Origin: Streptomyces alboniger
GTDB taxonomy: Bacteria; Actinomycetota; Actinomycetes; Streptomycetales; Streptomycetaceae
Length of the DNA: 64,000 bases
Assembly (NCBI RefSeq): GCF_008704395.1
Contig: NZ_CP023695.1
Span: 6,882,001 to 6,946,000, forward strand
Direction of reading: 5' to 3'
Positions 16,932 through 24,795 of the stretch are shown in pieces. How positions within the stretch are numbered: position 1 is the first letter of the stretch; every line of letters starts with the position of its first letter. Below the pieces are notes generated by a model. It ran no database searches, was not told where the DNA came from, and saw nothing but the letters and a program-made list of their open reading frames with translations. The position numbers and the translations under genes are program-made.

Positions 16932-18044
16932 CTACCGCCGCATGGCGAGTGCCATGTGCCGGGACAGCACGTCGACCGCGCGCGCCTCCGCCATCGAGAA
17001 GGCGAGGCGCGCGCCGCACCGGAAGAGCGTGAGGACACCCTCCACGGGGCCGTCCGCGCGGGCGGTCAGCGGCACGCACAGCAAGGACGTGACCTCGGCG
17101 CGGACCAGGACGTGCGCGCCGGTCGCGTCCCGCCCGAAGGCGTCCGGGTCCTCAGGGCGCACCTGCAACGCCCCCGCCCCGCCGCGCGCCGCCTCCACCA
17201 CGAGGGGGCACGCGGCGGGGTCCTGCGCCAGCACGTCGGCGACCGGCGCGCCCGGCGGCCCGAGCACGGCGGTACGCCGGAGCCGCGCGGCCCCCTCGTC
17301 GGCGACCACCCAGTCCGCGAACCGCCCGTGCAGCACCGAGGCGGCCCGCTCCAGCACCGCCGCACGGTCCGCGGGCGCCGTGAGCAGCGCCGTCGTCATC
17401 GCGTCCGCCAGGTCGAGCTGGGCCGCGTGCCGGGTGGCCTCACCGAGGTCGGGCACGGGCCGCGGCGCGCTCGGTGACTGCTGCGCGCGGGTCACCGAGG
17501 GCTGGAGCACGACGAGGACGGCCGTGCGCGGCTCGGTGCCGGGCCGCAGCGCGGTGAGCGTCGCCCGGACCGGCGTGGCGGGGCTCTGCTGGAGGTGCAC
17601 GACGAGACTGCGGTCGCCCTCGCCACGGGCGACGGCGGCGGCCTGCGAGCGGAACGCGACCCGGTCGGCATGCATCAGGAACCCGGTCAGCGGCCGGCCC
17701 GCCGCGAAGCCCGTGCGGACCCCGGTCAGGGCGGCGCCCGCCAGGTTCATCCGCCGGATCACGGTCTCCCTGTCGATCAGTGCCACCGGCAGCGGCATCC
17801 GCTGGAAGATGGCCCGCAGCAGCCGCTGCTCGTCCCGGTCCGGCGAGGCACCGCTCAACTGCCCCTCGGCGCTCAGACGCTCATACGTGGGCCACAACTG
17901 GGCGACCACGTGGTCGAGTTCGAAGATCGCCGCGTCAAGCACCCTGCCGAGGCCGTCCCCCGGGACGGAGCGGGCCGATTTCAACGCGGCGACACGGCGC
18001 ACGAAATCCGTGAGGTCTTCACCGAACTCCTCCATCTGGTGCAT
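16932..18044 (-). CDS. PAS and GAF domain sensor protein
   Basis: 370 residues. After an N-terminal helical segment, residues about 75-185 form a PAS domain (IFQRMPLPVALIDRETVIRR, then TGFLMHADRVAF) and residues about 215-368 a GAF-like domain (LTAPADRAAVLERAASVL, VTSLLCVPLTARADGPVEGV, ending in VLSRHMALAMRR). In Streptomyces this PAS-GAF arrangement often precedes a PP2C (SpoIIE) phosphatase, but here the protein ends after the GAF domain, so it carries no visible output enzyme. It is convergent with the sigma-factor gene and divergent from the GAF/ANTAR gene; a regulatory link is possible but unproven. Confidence 0.82.
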   Translation of the reverse strand: MHQMEEFGEDLTDFVRRVAALKSARSVPGDGLGRVLDAAIFELDHVVAQLWPTYERLSAEGQLSGASPDRDEQRLLRAIFQRMPLPVALIDRETVIRRMNLAGAALTGVRTGFAAGRPLTGFLMHADRVAFRSQAAAVARGEGDRSLVVHLQQSPATPVRATLTALRPGTEPRTAVLVVLQPSVTRAQQSPSAPRPVPDLGEATRHAAQLDLADAMTTALLTAPADRAAVLERAASVLHGRFADWVVADEGAARLRRTAVLGPPGAPVADVLAQDPAACPLVVEAARGGAGALQVRPEDPDAFGRDATGAHVLVRAEVTSLLCVPLTARADGPVEGVLTLFRCGARLAFSMAEARAVDVLSRHMALAMRR

Positions 18045-18118
18045 GGGTTGAACCTAACGGCTGATCCTGTTTTCCGGAGGGCCCGGGGGGAAGCCGAAGG
18101 AGAGAGGAGGAACACCCC

Positions 18119-18826
18119 ATGGCGCCCTTGCCGGACCCGGACCTGCTCCGACCGGAATCAGCTCTCCCCGGACGCAGGCTCTCCGAACTCGCCGAACAGG
18201 CCGTACGGTGCACCCCCGCCTGCTGCGGCGCGAGCACCACGGTCACCGACGGCGGCGACGAGCACCCCGCCGCCGTCACCCACCCCGACCTCGCGGGCCT
18301 CGTCTCGGTGCAGCTCCGCTCGGGGGAGGGGCCCATCCCGGCCGCCGAGGAGCGGGGGACACCGGTCGACTCCGACGACCTGCTGCGGGACGAGCGATGG
18401 CCCGAGTACCGCGCGATGGCCCTCGACTCGGGTGTACGCTCCAGCGTCACCCTGCCCTTCCAGCGCGCGGGGCTCACGGTCACCCTGAGCCTGTTCAGCT
18501 TCCGCCCCGGCGCGCTCGACGACGCACCGCACGGCCCCGCGCAGGCGCTCGGTGACCTCGCCACGGCCAGCTTCGTACGCGACCGGCACTACCGCGCCGC
18601 GCTGAGCGAGCTCGACCAGATGGGCACGGCCCTGCGCACCCGCCCCGTCGTGGACCAGGCGTGCGGGATCGTCATGCACGTACTGGACTGCCAGGCGGAC
18701 GCCGCGTTCACCGTGCTGCGGCGCATCTCCCAGACGACGAACCGCAAGCTCGCGGACGTCGCGGCGGCGCTGGTCGAGACGAAGGGGCGCGGCCTGGAGC
18801 GGGAACTGGTCTCCCTGGCCCGCTGA
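18119..18826 (+). CDS. GAF and ANTAR domain-containing RNA-binding regulator
   Basis: 235 residues: a GAF domain (about 15-160; LSELAEQAVRCTPACCGAST, then SSVTLPFQRAGLTVTLSLF) and a C-terminal ANTAR domain (about 165-230), identified by ALRTRPVVDQACGIVM and FTVLRRISQTTNRKLADVAA. ANTAR domains bind paired RNA hairpins and act as transcription antiterminators. Target RNAs are unknown. It is divergent from the PAS/GAF gene and is followed by a strong hairpin terminator. Confidence 0.9.
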   Translation: MAPLPDPDLLRPESALPGRRLSELAEQAVRCTPACCGASTTVTDGGDEHPAAVTHPDLAGLVSVQLRSGEGPIPAAEERGTPVDSDDLLRDERWPEYRAMALDSGVRSSVTLPFQRAGLTVTLSLFSFRPGALDDAPHGPAQALGDLATASFVRDRHYRAALSELDQMGTALRTRPVVDQACGIVMHVLDCQADAAFTVLRRISQTTNRKLADVAAALVETKGRGLERELVSLAR

Positions 18827-18850
18827 GGTCCGCCTCTCAAGCCCGCACCG

Positions 18851-18886
18851 AGGCCCGAGCCGGTCGACACCGACCGGCTCGGGCCT
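18851..18886. terminator. Strong intrinsic-type hairpin after GAF/ANTAR gene
   Basis: A perfect 16-bp inverted repeat (18851-18866 with 18871-18886) with a 4-nt ACAC loop, 24 nt downstream of the GAF/ANTAR stop. It is the clearest terminator in the window. Confidence 0.85.
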
Positions 18887-18950
18887 TGTCGCCGCGCGCT
18901 CACCCGGGCGGGGCCCAGCGCGGGCGGCGGGAACGGGAGCGCGTTGTGAT

Positions 18951-19037
18951 GGGCACGTACGGCCGCGACGGGCACGTACGGCCATGTCCTGGGTACAGAC
19001 CCATGTCCTGGTACAGACCCGTGCCCTGGGTACAGAC
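18951..19037 (+). repeat. Short tandem repeats with ~19-bp period upstream of aminotransferase-fold gene
   Basis: Two copies of GGGCACGTACGGCC (18951-18964, 18970-18983; period 19) run into three tandem, nearly identical units of 19, 18 and 19 bp with the core CCTGGGTACAGAC (18982-19000, 19001-19018, 19019-19037). The array lies 48 nt upstream of the start at 19085, so it is in the expected promoter/leader region. The repeated GTAC-containing core could be a multi-site operator; that is inference. Confidence 0.75.
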
Positions 19038-19084
19038 CCGTCCCACGGGGCAGGAGACAGTCACGCGAGTGCACGGAGGTACGT

Positions 19085-20332
19085 ATGAGGCGGACGGACT
19101 CCGCGGGCCGCGGCCCCGTCCGGTACGGCCCGCCGCTGCCCGAGCCGGGCCTCCCGGTCCTGCCCGAGCTGGCGTCCACCGTCGCCTCGGCCGCCGGCCG
19201 CTCCCACCCCGAGCCCCCCGGCGGCGGCCCCGCCCTCCTGGACGCCGCGAGCGGCTACTGGTCCCGCCGCGGGCTCGCCGTCGAACGCGGCCACGTCGCC
19301 GCCGCCCCCGGCGCCCCGCCCCTGCTGCTCGCCCTCACCGCGGCCCTCGGCGGCGACGTCCTGCTGCCCCGCCCCTGCCCCGCCTGGTGGGCGCCCCAGG
19401 CACGGCTGCTCGGCCGCGGGGTCTACCACGTGCCGACGCCCGCCGAGTGCGGCGGCGTCCCCGACCCGTACGCCCTCCTGGAGACCGTCCGGCGCGTCCG
19501 CGCCGAAGGCGGCAGACCCCGGCTGCTCGTGCTCAGCGTCGCCGACGACCCGACCGCCACCGTGCCGCCGCCGGAAGTGCTGCACGAGGCCGTCGAGGCG
19601 GCCGCGGACGAGGGTCTGCACGTCGTCAGTGACGAGACCTGGCGTGACACGCTGCACGACCCCCGCGACACCGTCGTGATCGGCCCCGCCGAGATGGACC
19701 ACGAGCGGGTGACCGTTCTCTGCGACCTCACCGGCCCCTTTCTGCCCCCGTCGCTGCCCGCCGCCGTGGCCCGCTTCCCCGCCACCGCGGACGGCGCGGC
19801 CCTGCGCGCCCGCACCCTCGACGTCCTCACCGCCCTCGGGGCCTCCACGGCAGCCCCGGCCGCCGCCGCGGCGGCGTACGCGCTCGGTGAACCGGACGAG
19901 ATCACCGCACGCCTGGCCGCAGCCGTCCGCCTCCACGCACGCGTGGCCGACGCCGCGCAGCGCGCTGTGCTCGCCGCGGGCGCCCTGGCCAGGCCCCCGC
20001 GGGCGGGCCGCCACCTCTACGCCGACCTCGGCCCCCTGCGGCCGGCGCTCGCCGCCCGCGGCGTCGGCGACGCACAGGACCTGGAGGACTTCCTCGGCGA
20101 GCGGCTCGGCATGCCCGCACCCGGCGGCCACCGCTTCGGCGACGACATCGACGCCCTGCGCGTACGGCTCTCCACGGGCCCCTTCCTCGGCTCAACCCCC
20201 TCGGAACGCCTGGCGTCTCTCAGCGCGCCGAACCCCCTGGAATTGCCGCACGTGGAAAGGGCGTTGAGCATGTTCGGATCGGCCTTCGACGATCTCCGCG
20301 CGGAAACACAGCGAATGGAGCCTCCTCGGTGA
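19085..20332 (+). CDS. Aminotransferase class I/II-fold protein lacking lysine
   Basis: 415 residues resembling fold-type I aminotransferases: substrate-domain N-terminus, a Gly/Pro-rich GGDVLLPRPCPAWWAPQARL segment, LHVVSDETWRDTLHD where the family has the PLP-N1-binding Asp and conserved Tyr/Arg region, and a C-terminal GRHLYADLGPLRPAL. The active-site Lys normally follows about 25-35 residues after the Asp motif; here that place reads CDLTGPFLPPSL, and I find no Lys anywhere in the protein, so it cannot form a PLP aldimine in the usual way. It has GGAGG five bases before the ATG. Its stop overlaps the GTG start of the next hydrolase gene. Confidence 0.75.
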   Translation: MRRTDSAGRGPVRYGPPLPEPGLPVLPELASTVASAAGRSHPEPPGGGPALLDAASGYWSRRGLAVERGHVAAAPGAPPLLLALTAALGGDVLLPRPCPAWWAPQARLLGRGVYHVPTPAECGGVPDPYALLETVRRVRAEGGRPRLLVLSVADDPTATVPPPEVLHEAVEAAADEGLHVVSDETWRDTLHDPRDTVVIGPAEMDHERVTVLCDLTGPFLPPSLPAAVARFPATADGAALRARTLDVLTALGASTAAPAAAAAAYALGEPDEITARLAAAVRLHARVADAAQRAVLAAGALARPPRAGRHLYADLGPLRPALAARGVGDAQDLEDFLGERLGMPAPGGHRFGDDIDALRVRLSTGPFLGSTPSERLASLSAPNPLELPHVERALSMFGSAFDDLRAETQRMEPPR

Positions 20333-21408
20333 CCCAGCAGGCGCAGCAGACGCAGACGCAGACGCAGAGGCAGGAACAGGAGCGGGACCGGGCGCAGTGG
20401 GCCGGGCCGGGTGAGCAGCAGGGCTCCCTCGCGCCACCGCACCCGCCCGGCGCCGCGCGCCGCTGGCCGAGGTCGTTCGCCGACCGGCTGACCGCGCCGC
20501 TGCCCGGACTGCGCGCGTTCGCGAGGTTCGCCCGCGAGGGTGCCCTGCGGCCGCCTCCCGAAGCCCTCGCCGACATCGGCCGGCTGCCGTTCGAACCGGG
20601 CCCGCTGCCCGAGGTCGACGCCCACACCATCGCTGTCACCTGGGCGGGGCACGCCAGCTGGGTCGTCCGCGTCGGCGGCCTCACCGTCCTCACCGACCCC
20701 GTCTGGTCCCGCAAGATCCTCGGCACCCCGGCCCGCGTCACTCCCGTGGGCGTCGCCTGGAGCGCGCTGCCGCCCGTCGACGCGGTCGTCATCAGCCACA
20801 ACCACTACGACCACCTGGACGCCCCGACCCTGCGCAGACTCCCGAGGGACACCCCCGTCTTCGTCCCCGCAGGGCTCGGCCGCTGGTTCACCCGCCGCCG
20901 CTTCACCCGCGTCACCGAACTCGACTGGTGGGAGGGCGCCGAACTGGGCGGCGTGCGCTTCGACTTCGTGCCCGCCCACCACTGGTCCAAGCGGAGCCTC
21001 GCCGACACCTGCCGTACGTTGTGGGGCGGCTGGGTCATGACGGACGCCCAAGGACAGCGGGTCTACTTCGCGGGCGACACCGGCTACGGCCACTGGTTCG
21101 AGCGGATCGGCGACCGCTACCCCGGCATCGACCTCGCGCTCCTGCCCATCGGGGCGTACGACCCGCGGTGGTGGCTCAGCGACGTCCACTGCGACCCGGA
21201 GGAGGCGGTACGGGCCGCCGGCGACCTGGGCGCGCGGCGGATGGCTCCCATGCACTGGGGCACGTTCCTGCTCTCCGCCGAGCCGGTCCTCGAACCGCTC
21301 ACCCGGGTGCGGGTCGCCTGGGAGAGGACGGGGAGGCCCCGCGAGGATCTGTGGGATCTGCCGGTGGGGGCGTCGCGGGTGCTGGATCGAGCCCCGGGGG
21401 CCTCTTGA
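20329..21408 (+). CDS. Metallo-beta-lactamase-fold hydrolase, NAPE-PLD/RomA-like
   Basis: 359 residues. A low-complexity Gln/Thr-rich N-terminus (QQTQTQTQRQEQE) and a helical stretch precede the MBL domain: TWAGHASWVVRVGGLTVLTD, SHNHYDHLD (the HxHxDH-like zinc motif), HHWSKRSLADT, YFAGDTGYG and PMHWGTF with further metal ligands. This pattern is that of N-acylphosphatidylethanolamine phospholipase D-like and RomA/UlaG-like hydrolases, which cut phosphodiester or lactone bonds. It is translationally coupled (GTGA) to the aminotransferase-fold gene, suggesting a joint function. Confidence 0.88.
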   Translation: MTQQAQQTQTQTQRQEQERDRAQWAGPGEQQGSLAPPHPPGAARRWPRSFADRLTAPLPGLRAFARFAREGALRPPPEALADIGRLPFEPGPLPEVDAHTIAVTWAGHASWVVRVGGLTVLTDPVWSRKILGTPARVTPVGVAWSALPPVDAVVISHNHYDHLDAPTLRRLPRDTPVFVPAGLGRWFTRRRFTRVTELDWWEGAELGGVRFDFVPAHHWSKRSLADTCRTLWGGWVMTDAQGQRVYFAGDTGYGHWFERIGDRYPGIDLALLPIGAYDPRWWLSDVHCDPEEAVRAAGDLGARRMAPMHWGTFLLSAEPVLEPLTRVRVAWERTGRPREDLWDLPVGASRVLDRAPGAS

Positions 21409-21420
21409 ACCAGGGGCGCC

Positions 21421-22038
21421 TTACGCGGGGGCCCGCCTGACCTTGCGCCACACGGCCGGCGCCGCGCTGATCAGCACCGTCAGCGCCACCGCCAGCGCGA
21501 CGCCCTCCCACGGCTCCTTGAACAGCGAACCGCCGAGGATGCCGATCAGCTGGTACGTCACCGCCCACGCGAGGCACGCCGGTATGTCACCGCGGACGAA
21601 CCGGCGCAACGGCATCCTCGCCATCAGACACGCCAGCATCACCGGGATCCGCCCCGCGGGAACGAGCCGCGACAGCACCAGCACCATCACGCCGTGGTCC
21701 CGCAACTTGGCCTGCGCCTGCGCCAGCCGCTCCTCGGGCGCCCGGTCGCGGAGCGCCGCAAGCCAGCGCGAGCCGTTCTTCGACCGCATGCCGCGCCGCC
21801 CGAGCCAGTACAGGCCGACGTCACCGAGGAACGCCGCGAGCGCCGCGACGCCGAAGACGACGAGCAGGGAGAACGGCGCCGTCTGATGCAGGGCCACCAC
21901 CGCCGCCGAGCTGACCAGCGCGCCCGTCGGTACCACCGGCACCAGCGCGCCGATCACCACGAGGAGGAACAACGACGGATAAGCGACCGCCTGCTGTGTG
22001 CTCTCCGGCGGCACCTGGGCCGCCGCGGCGAGTATCAC
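21421..22038 (-). CDS. DedA family (VTT-domain) membrane protein
   Basis: 205 residues with about five hydrophobic segments. The VTT/SNARE-associated core shows FLGDVGLYWLGRRGMR and the conserved SRLVPAGRIPVMLACLMARM stretch containing the family's functionally important Arg. DedA proteins take part in flipping or recycling undecaprenyl phosphate and other membrane lipids. It lies downstream of, and overlaps by 4 nt, the minus-strand MBL gene, so the two form a small operon. Confidence 0.9.
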   Translation of the reverse strand: MILAAAAQVPPESTQQAVAYPSLFLLVVIGALVPVVPTGALVSSAAVVALHQTAPFSLLVVFGVAALAAFLGDVGLYWLGRRGMRSKNGSRWLAALRDRAPEERLAQAQAKLRDHGVMVLVLSRLVPAGRIPVMLACLMARMPLRRFVRGDIPACLAWAVTYQLIGILGGSLFKEPWEGVALAVALTVLISAAPAVWRKVRRAPA

Positions 22039-22811
22039 CGGGCCACCTCCGGCAGCACGCTCTCGCCGTGCGCGAGCCGGTGCACCGCCACCCCGGGGGC
22101 CAGCTGTGCCGCGCGGCGCACGAACTCCGGTCCCGGCGCGTGGAATTCATGGGGGCGCACGGCGTCCATGCCGATCGGCCAGTACGTGCCATAGTGCACC
22201 GGGATCGCGCTGCGCGGCGCGATCCGGGCCAGCGCCTCGGCGGCACGGCCCGCGTCCAGGTGCCCGTGCCCCAGGTAGGGGCCCCAGCCGCCGACCGGCA
22301 GGAGCGCCACGTCGACGTCGCCCACGTCGGCGGCCATCGAGTCGAAGAGCCCGGTGTCCCCCGCGAAGTACGTACGCGCCTCCCCGCACACCACATAGCC
22401 GAGCGCCGGGGCGAGCCGCGGGCCGAGGGGCAGCCGCCGCCCGTCGTGCAGCGCGGGGACCACGCGTACGACGAGGTCACCGACCGGGATCTCGTCCCCG
22501 GGCACGACTTCGACGAAGCGCAGGTGGGGCAGCCTGCGGGTCAGTCCCGGCACCGAGCGCGGCGCCCCGCGGGGGACCAGCGCGAGGGTGCCCGGGGCGA
22601 GCCGGGCGAGTGAGGGGACGTGCAGGTGGTCGGCGTGCAGATGCGACACGAGCACGACGTCGGCGACCGCCGCGGCCGGGGGCGGCGGGGTGCCCCTGCG
22701 GCGGCGCAGATGGGCCAGGCGGCGGGCGAACAGGGGGTCGGTCAGTACGCGGACGCCCGAGTCCTCGACCGTGCAGGTGGCATGGCCCCACCACGTGACC
22801 TCGACCGGCAC
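22035..22811 (-). CDS. Metallo-beta-lactamase-fold hydrolase (UlaG-like)
   Basis: 258 residues of a single MBL domain: VTWWGHATCTVEDSGVRVLT at the start, zinc motif SHLHADHLH (about 56-64), TYFAGDTGLFDSM and PVHYGTYWPIG with later ligands. The closest recognisable relatives are UlaG-type and YtkL-type hydrolases. It is shorter than, and not a close copy of, the MBL protein at 20329-21408. It is co-transcribed with dedA through a 4-nt overlap. Confidence 0.88.
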   Translation of the reverse strand: MPVEVTWWGHATCTVEDSGVRVLTDPLFARRLAHLRRRRGTPPPPAAAVADVVLVSHLHADHLHVPSLARLAPGTLALVPRGAPRSVPGLTRRLPHLRFVEVVPGDEIPVGDLVVRVVPALHDGRRLPLGPRLAPALGYVVCGEARTYFAGDTGLFDSMAADVGDVDVALLPVGGWGPYLGHGHLDAGRAAEALARIAPRSAIPVHYGTYWPIGMDAVRPHEFHAPGPEFVRRAAQLAPGVAVHRLAHGESVLPEVAR

Positions 22812-22911
22812 CCGGTTCCTCCTTCGTACGACTGTCTATGAGCCTACGGCCAGGAGTAGGGTCTGCGGCCGGGACGGACGGTGAGGGGCTCACGGACGGT
22901 GAGGGGACGCT

Positions 22912-23340
22912 ATGGGCGAGGTCGCGGGTGCCGGTACGTCCGTGGTGCGTGCGGCGGCGATCGCCAGCCTCACACCTCTGGAGGAACTGGACGTCGACCC
23001 CTTCCTGGTCGACTCGCGCAGCCAGCACGCGATGTGCGCGCGGTGGGCCGCCGACCAGGGGTATGTGATCACGCGGGAACTGGTCGTACGAGGGCTGCGC
23101 GCGGACCACGTGGTGCTGTGGGGGGATGTCGAGACGGGCCTCGTGGACCTCTTCGTCGTCCCGAGCCGCAGGGTGCTGGAGAGGGCGCTGCGGTGCCCCG
23201 AGGAGTTCGCGGCGGAGTGCGCGCGGCGAGGGGTGCGGGTGGAGACGGCGGGGCTCGCGGAGCCGGCGTACGACTCCCGTATGAAGGCCAGGGTCCACCG
23301 CCGCCTGTCCATGCCGACGGCGGGCTACGACGGCCGCTAG
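22912..23340 (+). CDS. Conserved hypothetical protein, weakly resolvase-like
   Basis: 142 residues, no family recognised. The segment SRSQHAMCARWAADQGYVIT (about 35-54) has the pattern of the serine-recombinase N-terminal domain (Q/R, Cys, then Ala..GY), but the catalytic Ser-containing start and the rest of a recombinase are absent. Coding character (strong third-position G/C) and an ATG with GGACG upstream support a real gene. It may be a small regulatory or degenerate recombinase-fold protein; confidence in function is low. Confidence 0.65.
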   Translation: MGEVAGAGTSVVRAAAIASLTPLEELDVDPFLVDSRSQHAMCARWAADQGYVITRELVVRGLRADHVVLWGDVETGLVDLFVVPSRRVLERALRCPEEFAAECARRGVRVETAGLAEPAYDSRMKARVHRRLSMPTAGYDGR

Positions 23341-23519
23341 CCCAGCCCACTACGTGGCCCGCCCTTCTTCCCCCGGCCCCCTTCGGCGGGGCCCCGCGAC
23401 TGACCGACCCCGCCGCTCCCACTGCCCGGCACCCGCCACCTCGCCGCCCCCTCCCCACCACCCGGCGCTCCCCACCCGCTCGCCCGAGCCCCGCATCGGG
23501 GCCCCCGTCGCTGGGGAGA
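23341..23519. other. Non-coding stretch before left inverted repeat
   Basis: Pro/Ala-codon-like low-complexity, C-rich DNA with no ribosome-binding site or convincing ORF on either strand. It leads directly into the left repeat at 23520; the gap without a gene extends to 23723. Confidence 0.5.
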
Positions 23520-23628
23520 GCCTCCGCCAACTTGAAGTCGCAGGTCAAAAGGGTGGTGTGACCGGTTCTCGGGGGTGCTCACGCTGGTCGTCGGCGGCTG
23601 TCTGCGGAGTAGATCATCTGTCAGCGGC
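23520..23628 (+). repeat. Left arm of ~108-bp inverted repeat
   Basis: This segment matches the reverse complement of 24588-24695 at roughly 85% identity over about 105 aligned bases with one gap; the best block is GAAGTCGCAGGTCAAA, shared exactly. The two arms enclose about 960 bp holding the GNAT gene and a small ORF, a layout typical of a non-autonomous mobile cassette or of a decayed insertion. No transposase is present between them. Confidence 0.8.
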
Positions 23629-23723
23629 AACGGCCTCCGGGGGCACCGTGGTTACGCCCGCGCCGTTCGGTGATCCGTTCGCTGCGGGTCGATCGTCTCT
23701 ACGATCCTGTGCCGGAAGGTCTC

Positions 23724-24278
23724 TCACTGAACGGCGGCGGGGTGGGTCGGGCGGTCGATGCGGTAGACGTAATGGGCCCGGTCGTCGATGGGGTTGTCGG
23801 GTTCAAGCGAGGCCTCGGCGACACGGTGTAGGCCCGCCTTCTCCAGCGCCCGCCAGGATGCTCGGTTGGCCACCTGCACAGGGACGATGATCGCGGTGAC
23901 GTCGGGCTGGTCGGTCCAGGTCGCCCCGACGACCGCGCGGATCATGCGTACGCCGTGTCCCTGACCGACCAGGAGGGGATCGCCGATCAGGTAGTCGAGG
24001 GTCACCGCCCCGTCGGGCACGTCGACTTCGGCCGCCAACTCGGCCAGGTAGTCGGGGTAGTCGGCGAAACGGCAGCGCTGCACGAGGCCGATCGGTTCGC
24101 CGTCCAGCATGACGAGCAAGTCCTCTGACGGCCCCTGCCCCCGGGCTGCGGGTCCGAAGTCGCGCGTGACGGCCTCGGGAGAGGTCTCGTGGTTCCACCA
24201 TCGCGCGACATGCGGCTGTGCCAGCCACTGCCTCAGCTGAGGAAAGTCGGGTTCGCCGAGCCGACGCCAAGTGATCAT
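23724..24278 (-). CDS. GNAT N-acetyltransferase resembling aminoglycoside 6'-N-acetyltransferases
   Basis: 184 residues of the Acetyltransf_8 type. Features shared with AAC(6') enzymes are the N-terminal HVARWWNHETS, the LLVMLDGEPIGLVQ strand, LDYLIGDPLLVGQGHGVRMI with the Q/R-x-x-G-x-G acetyl-CoA loop, and VQVANRASWRALEKAGL near the end. It transfers acetyl from acetyl-CoA to an amino group; an aminoglycoside or a related amine is plausible but not proven. It sits between two inverted repeats and its start overlaps a small upstream ORF (ATGA). Confidence 0.85.
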   Translation of the reverse strand: MITWRRLGEPDFPQLRQWLAQPHVARWWNHETSPEAVTRDFGPAARGQGPSEDLLVMLDGEPIGLVQRCRFADYPDYLAELAAEVDVPDGAVTLDYLIGDPLLVGQGHGVRMIRAVVGATWTDQPDVTAIIVPVQVANRASWRALEKAGLHRVAEASLEPDNPIDDRAHYVYRIDRPTHPAAVQ

Positions 24279-24400
24279 CCGGACTCCTCGGTGGGTCGGT
24301 AGTGCAGTACCTCGTCGAAGAGAGCTGGTGGGTCGGGCTCTTCGCTCCGAAGGGGACCGGCCAGCATGGCGAGGGCAGGGTTCTCAACCCCGGCGATCAC
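24275..24400 (-). CDS. Small ORF translationally coupled to the acetyltransferase gene
   Basis: 41 residues from GTG 24400, ending in the TGA that overlaps the ATG of the GNAT gene. The peptide (VIAGVENPALAML, then LRSEEPDPPALFDEVLHY) resembles the start of a conserved actinomycete protein but is cut short, so it may be a fragment left by rearrangement. A weak AGGG lies about ten bases before the start. Its main role may be translational coupling. Confidence 0.45.
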   Translation of the reverse strand: MIAGVENPALAMLAGPLRSEEPDPPALFDEVLHYRPTEESG

Positions 24401-24587
24401 CGCGTCCAGCCCTGCCTGGGCCGGTCAGACCCGACGTTCCTACCGAATGCCTCTCGCGCGGGCGAGATGTGGCTGAGCTGCTTGAGGGCGTCATCACGGG
24501 TCATCGCAGACTTCCCGGTCGGCGTCTGGGAGAAGAAGGCTCGCACATTCGCCCATGCTGCTGCCTCGTGTTTCTCTTCGAGCCCAC
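24401..24587. other. Gap between small ORF and right inverted repeat
   Basis: No supported gene. On the minus strand a frame from 24504 encodes a 35-residue peptide beginning MTRDDALKQLSHISPARE, continuous upstream with NVRAFFSQTPTGKSA; this looks like a decayed coding fragment and is not called as a gene. The gene-free stretch continues through the right repeat to 24795. Confidence 0.4.
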
Positions 24588-24695
24588 CGCACTGACAGAC
24601 GATCTGCTCCTCAGACCACCGCCTACGACCAGCATGAGCAACCCGAGAGCCGGTCACACCAGCCCTTTGACCTGCGACTTCAGGTTGGTGGAAGC
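24588..24695 (-). repeat. Right arm of ~108-bp inverted repeat
   Basis: Reverse-complement partner of 23520-23628 (about 85% identity). The two copies point towards each other. Both read, on their own outer side, into the same short peptide ending NLKSQVK followed by a stop, which suggests they descend from one ancestral sequence rather than arising by chance. Confidence 0.8.
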
Positions 24696-24795
24696 GCGAT
24701 GCGCTGGGGAGTAGGGGTCGGCCGGTGCCGGGGGACGGTCGCGGGTGTGTGTCACGCTGGTGCCCGGTTCGGGAGGAAACGCGAAGGGGCTGGGT

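Noticed and set aside
18951..19037. Possible CRISPR array
   Set aside because: Repeat units are contiguous with no unique spacers of 30-40 bp and no cas genes are nearby.
22912..23340. Serine recombinase marking an integrated element
   Set aside because: Only a weak pattern over ~20 residues; catalytic Ser region and DNA-binding parts are missing and no attachment-site repeats flank it.
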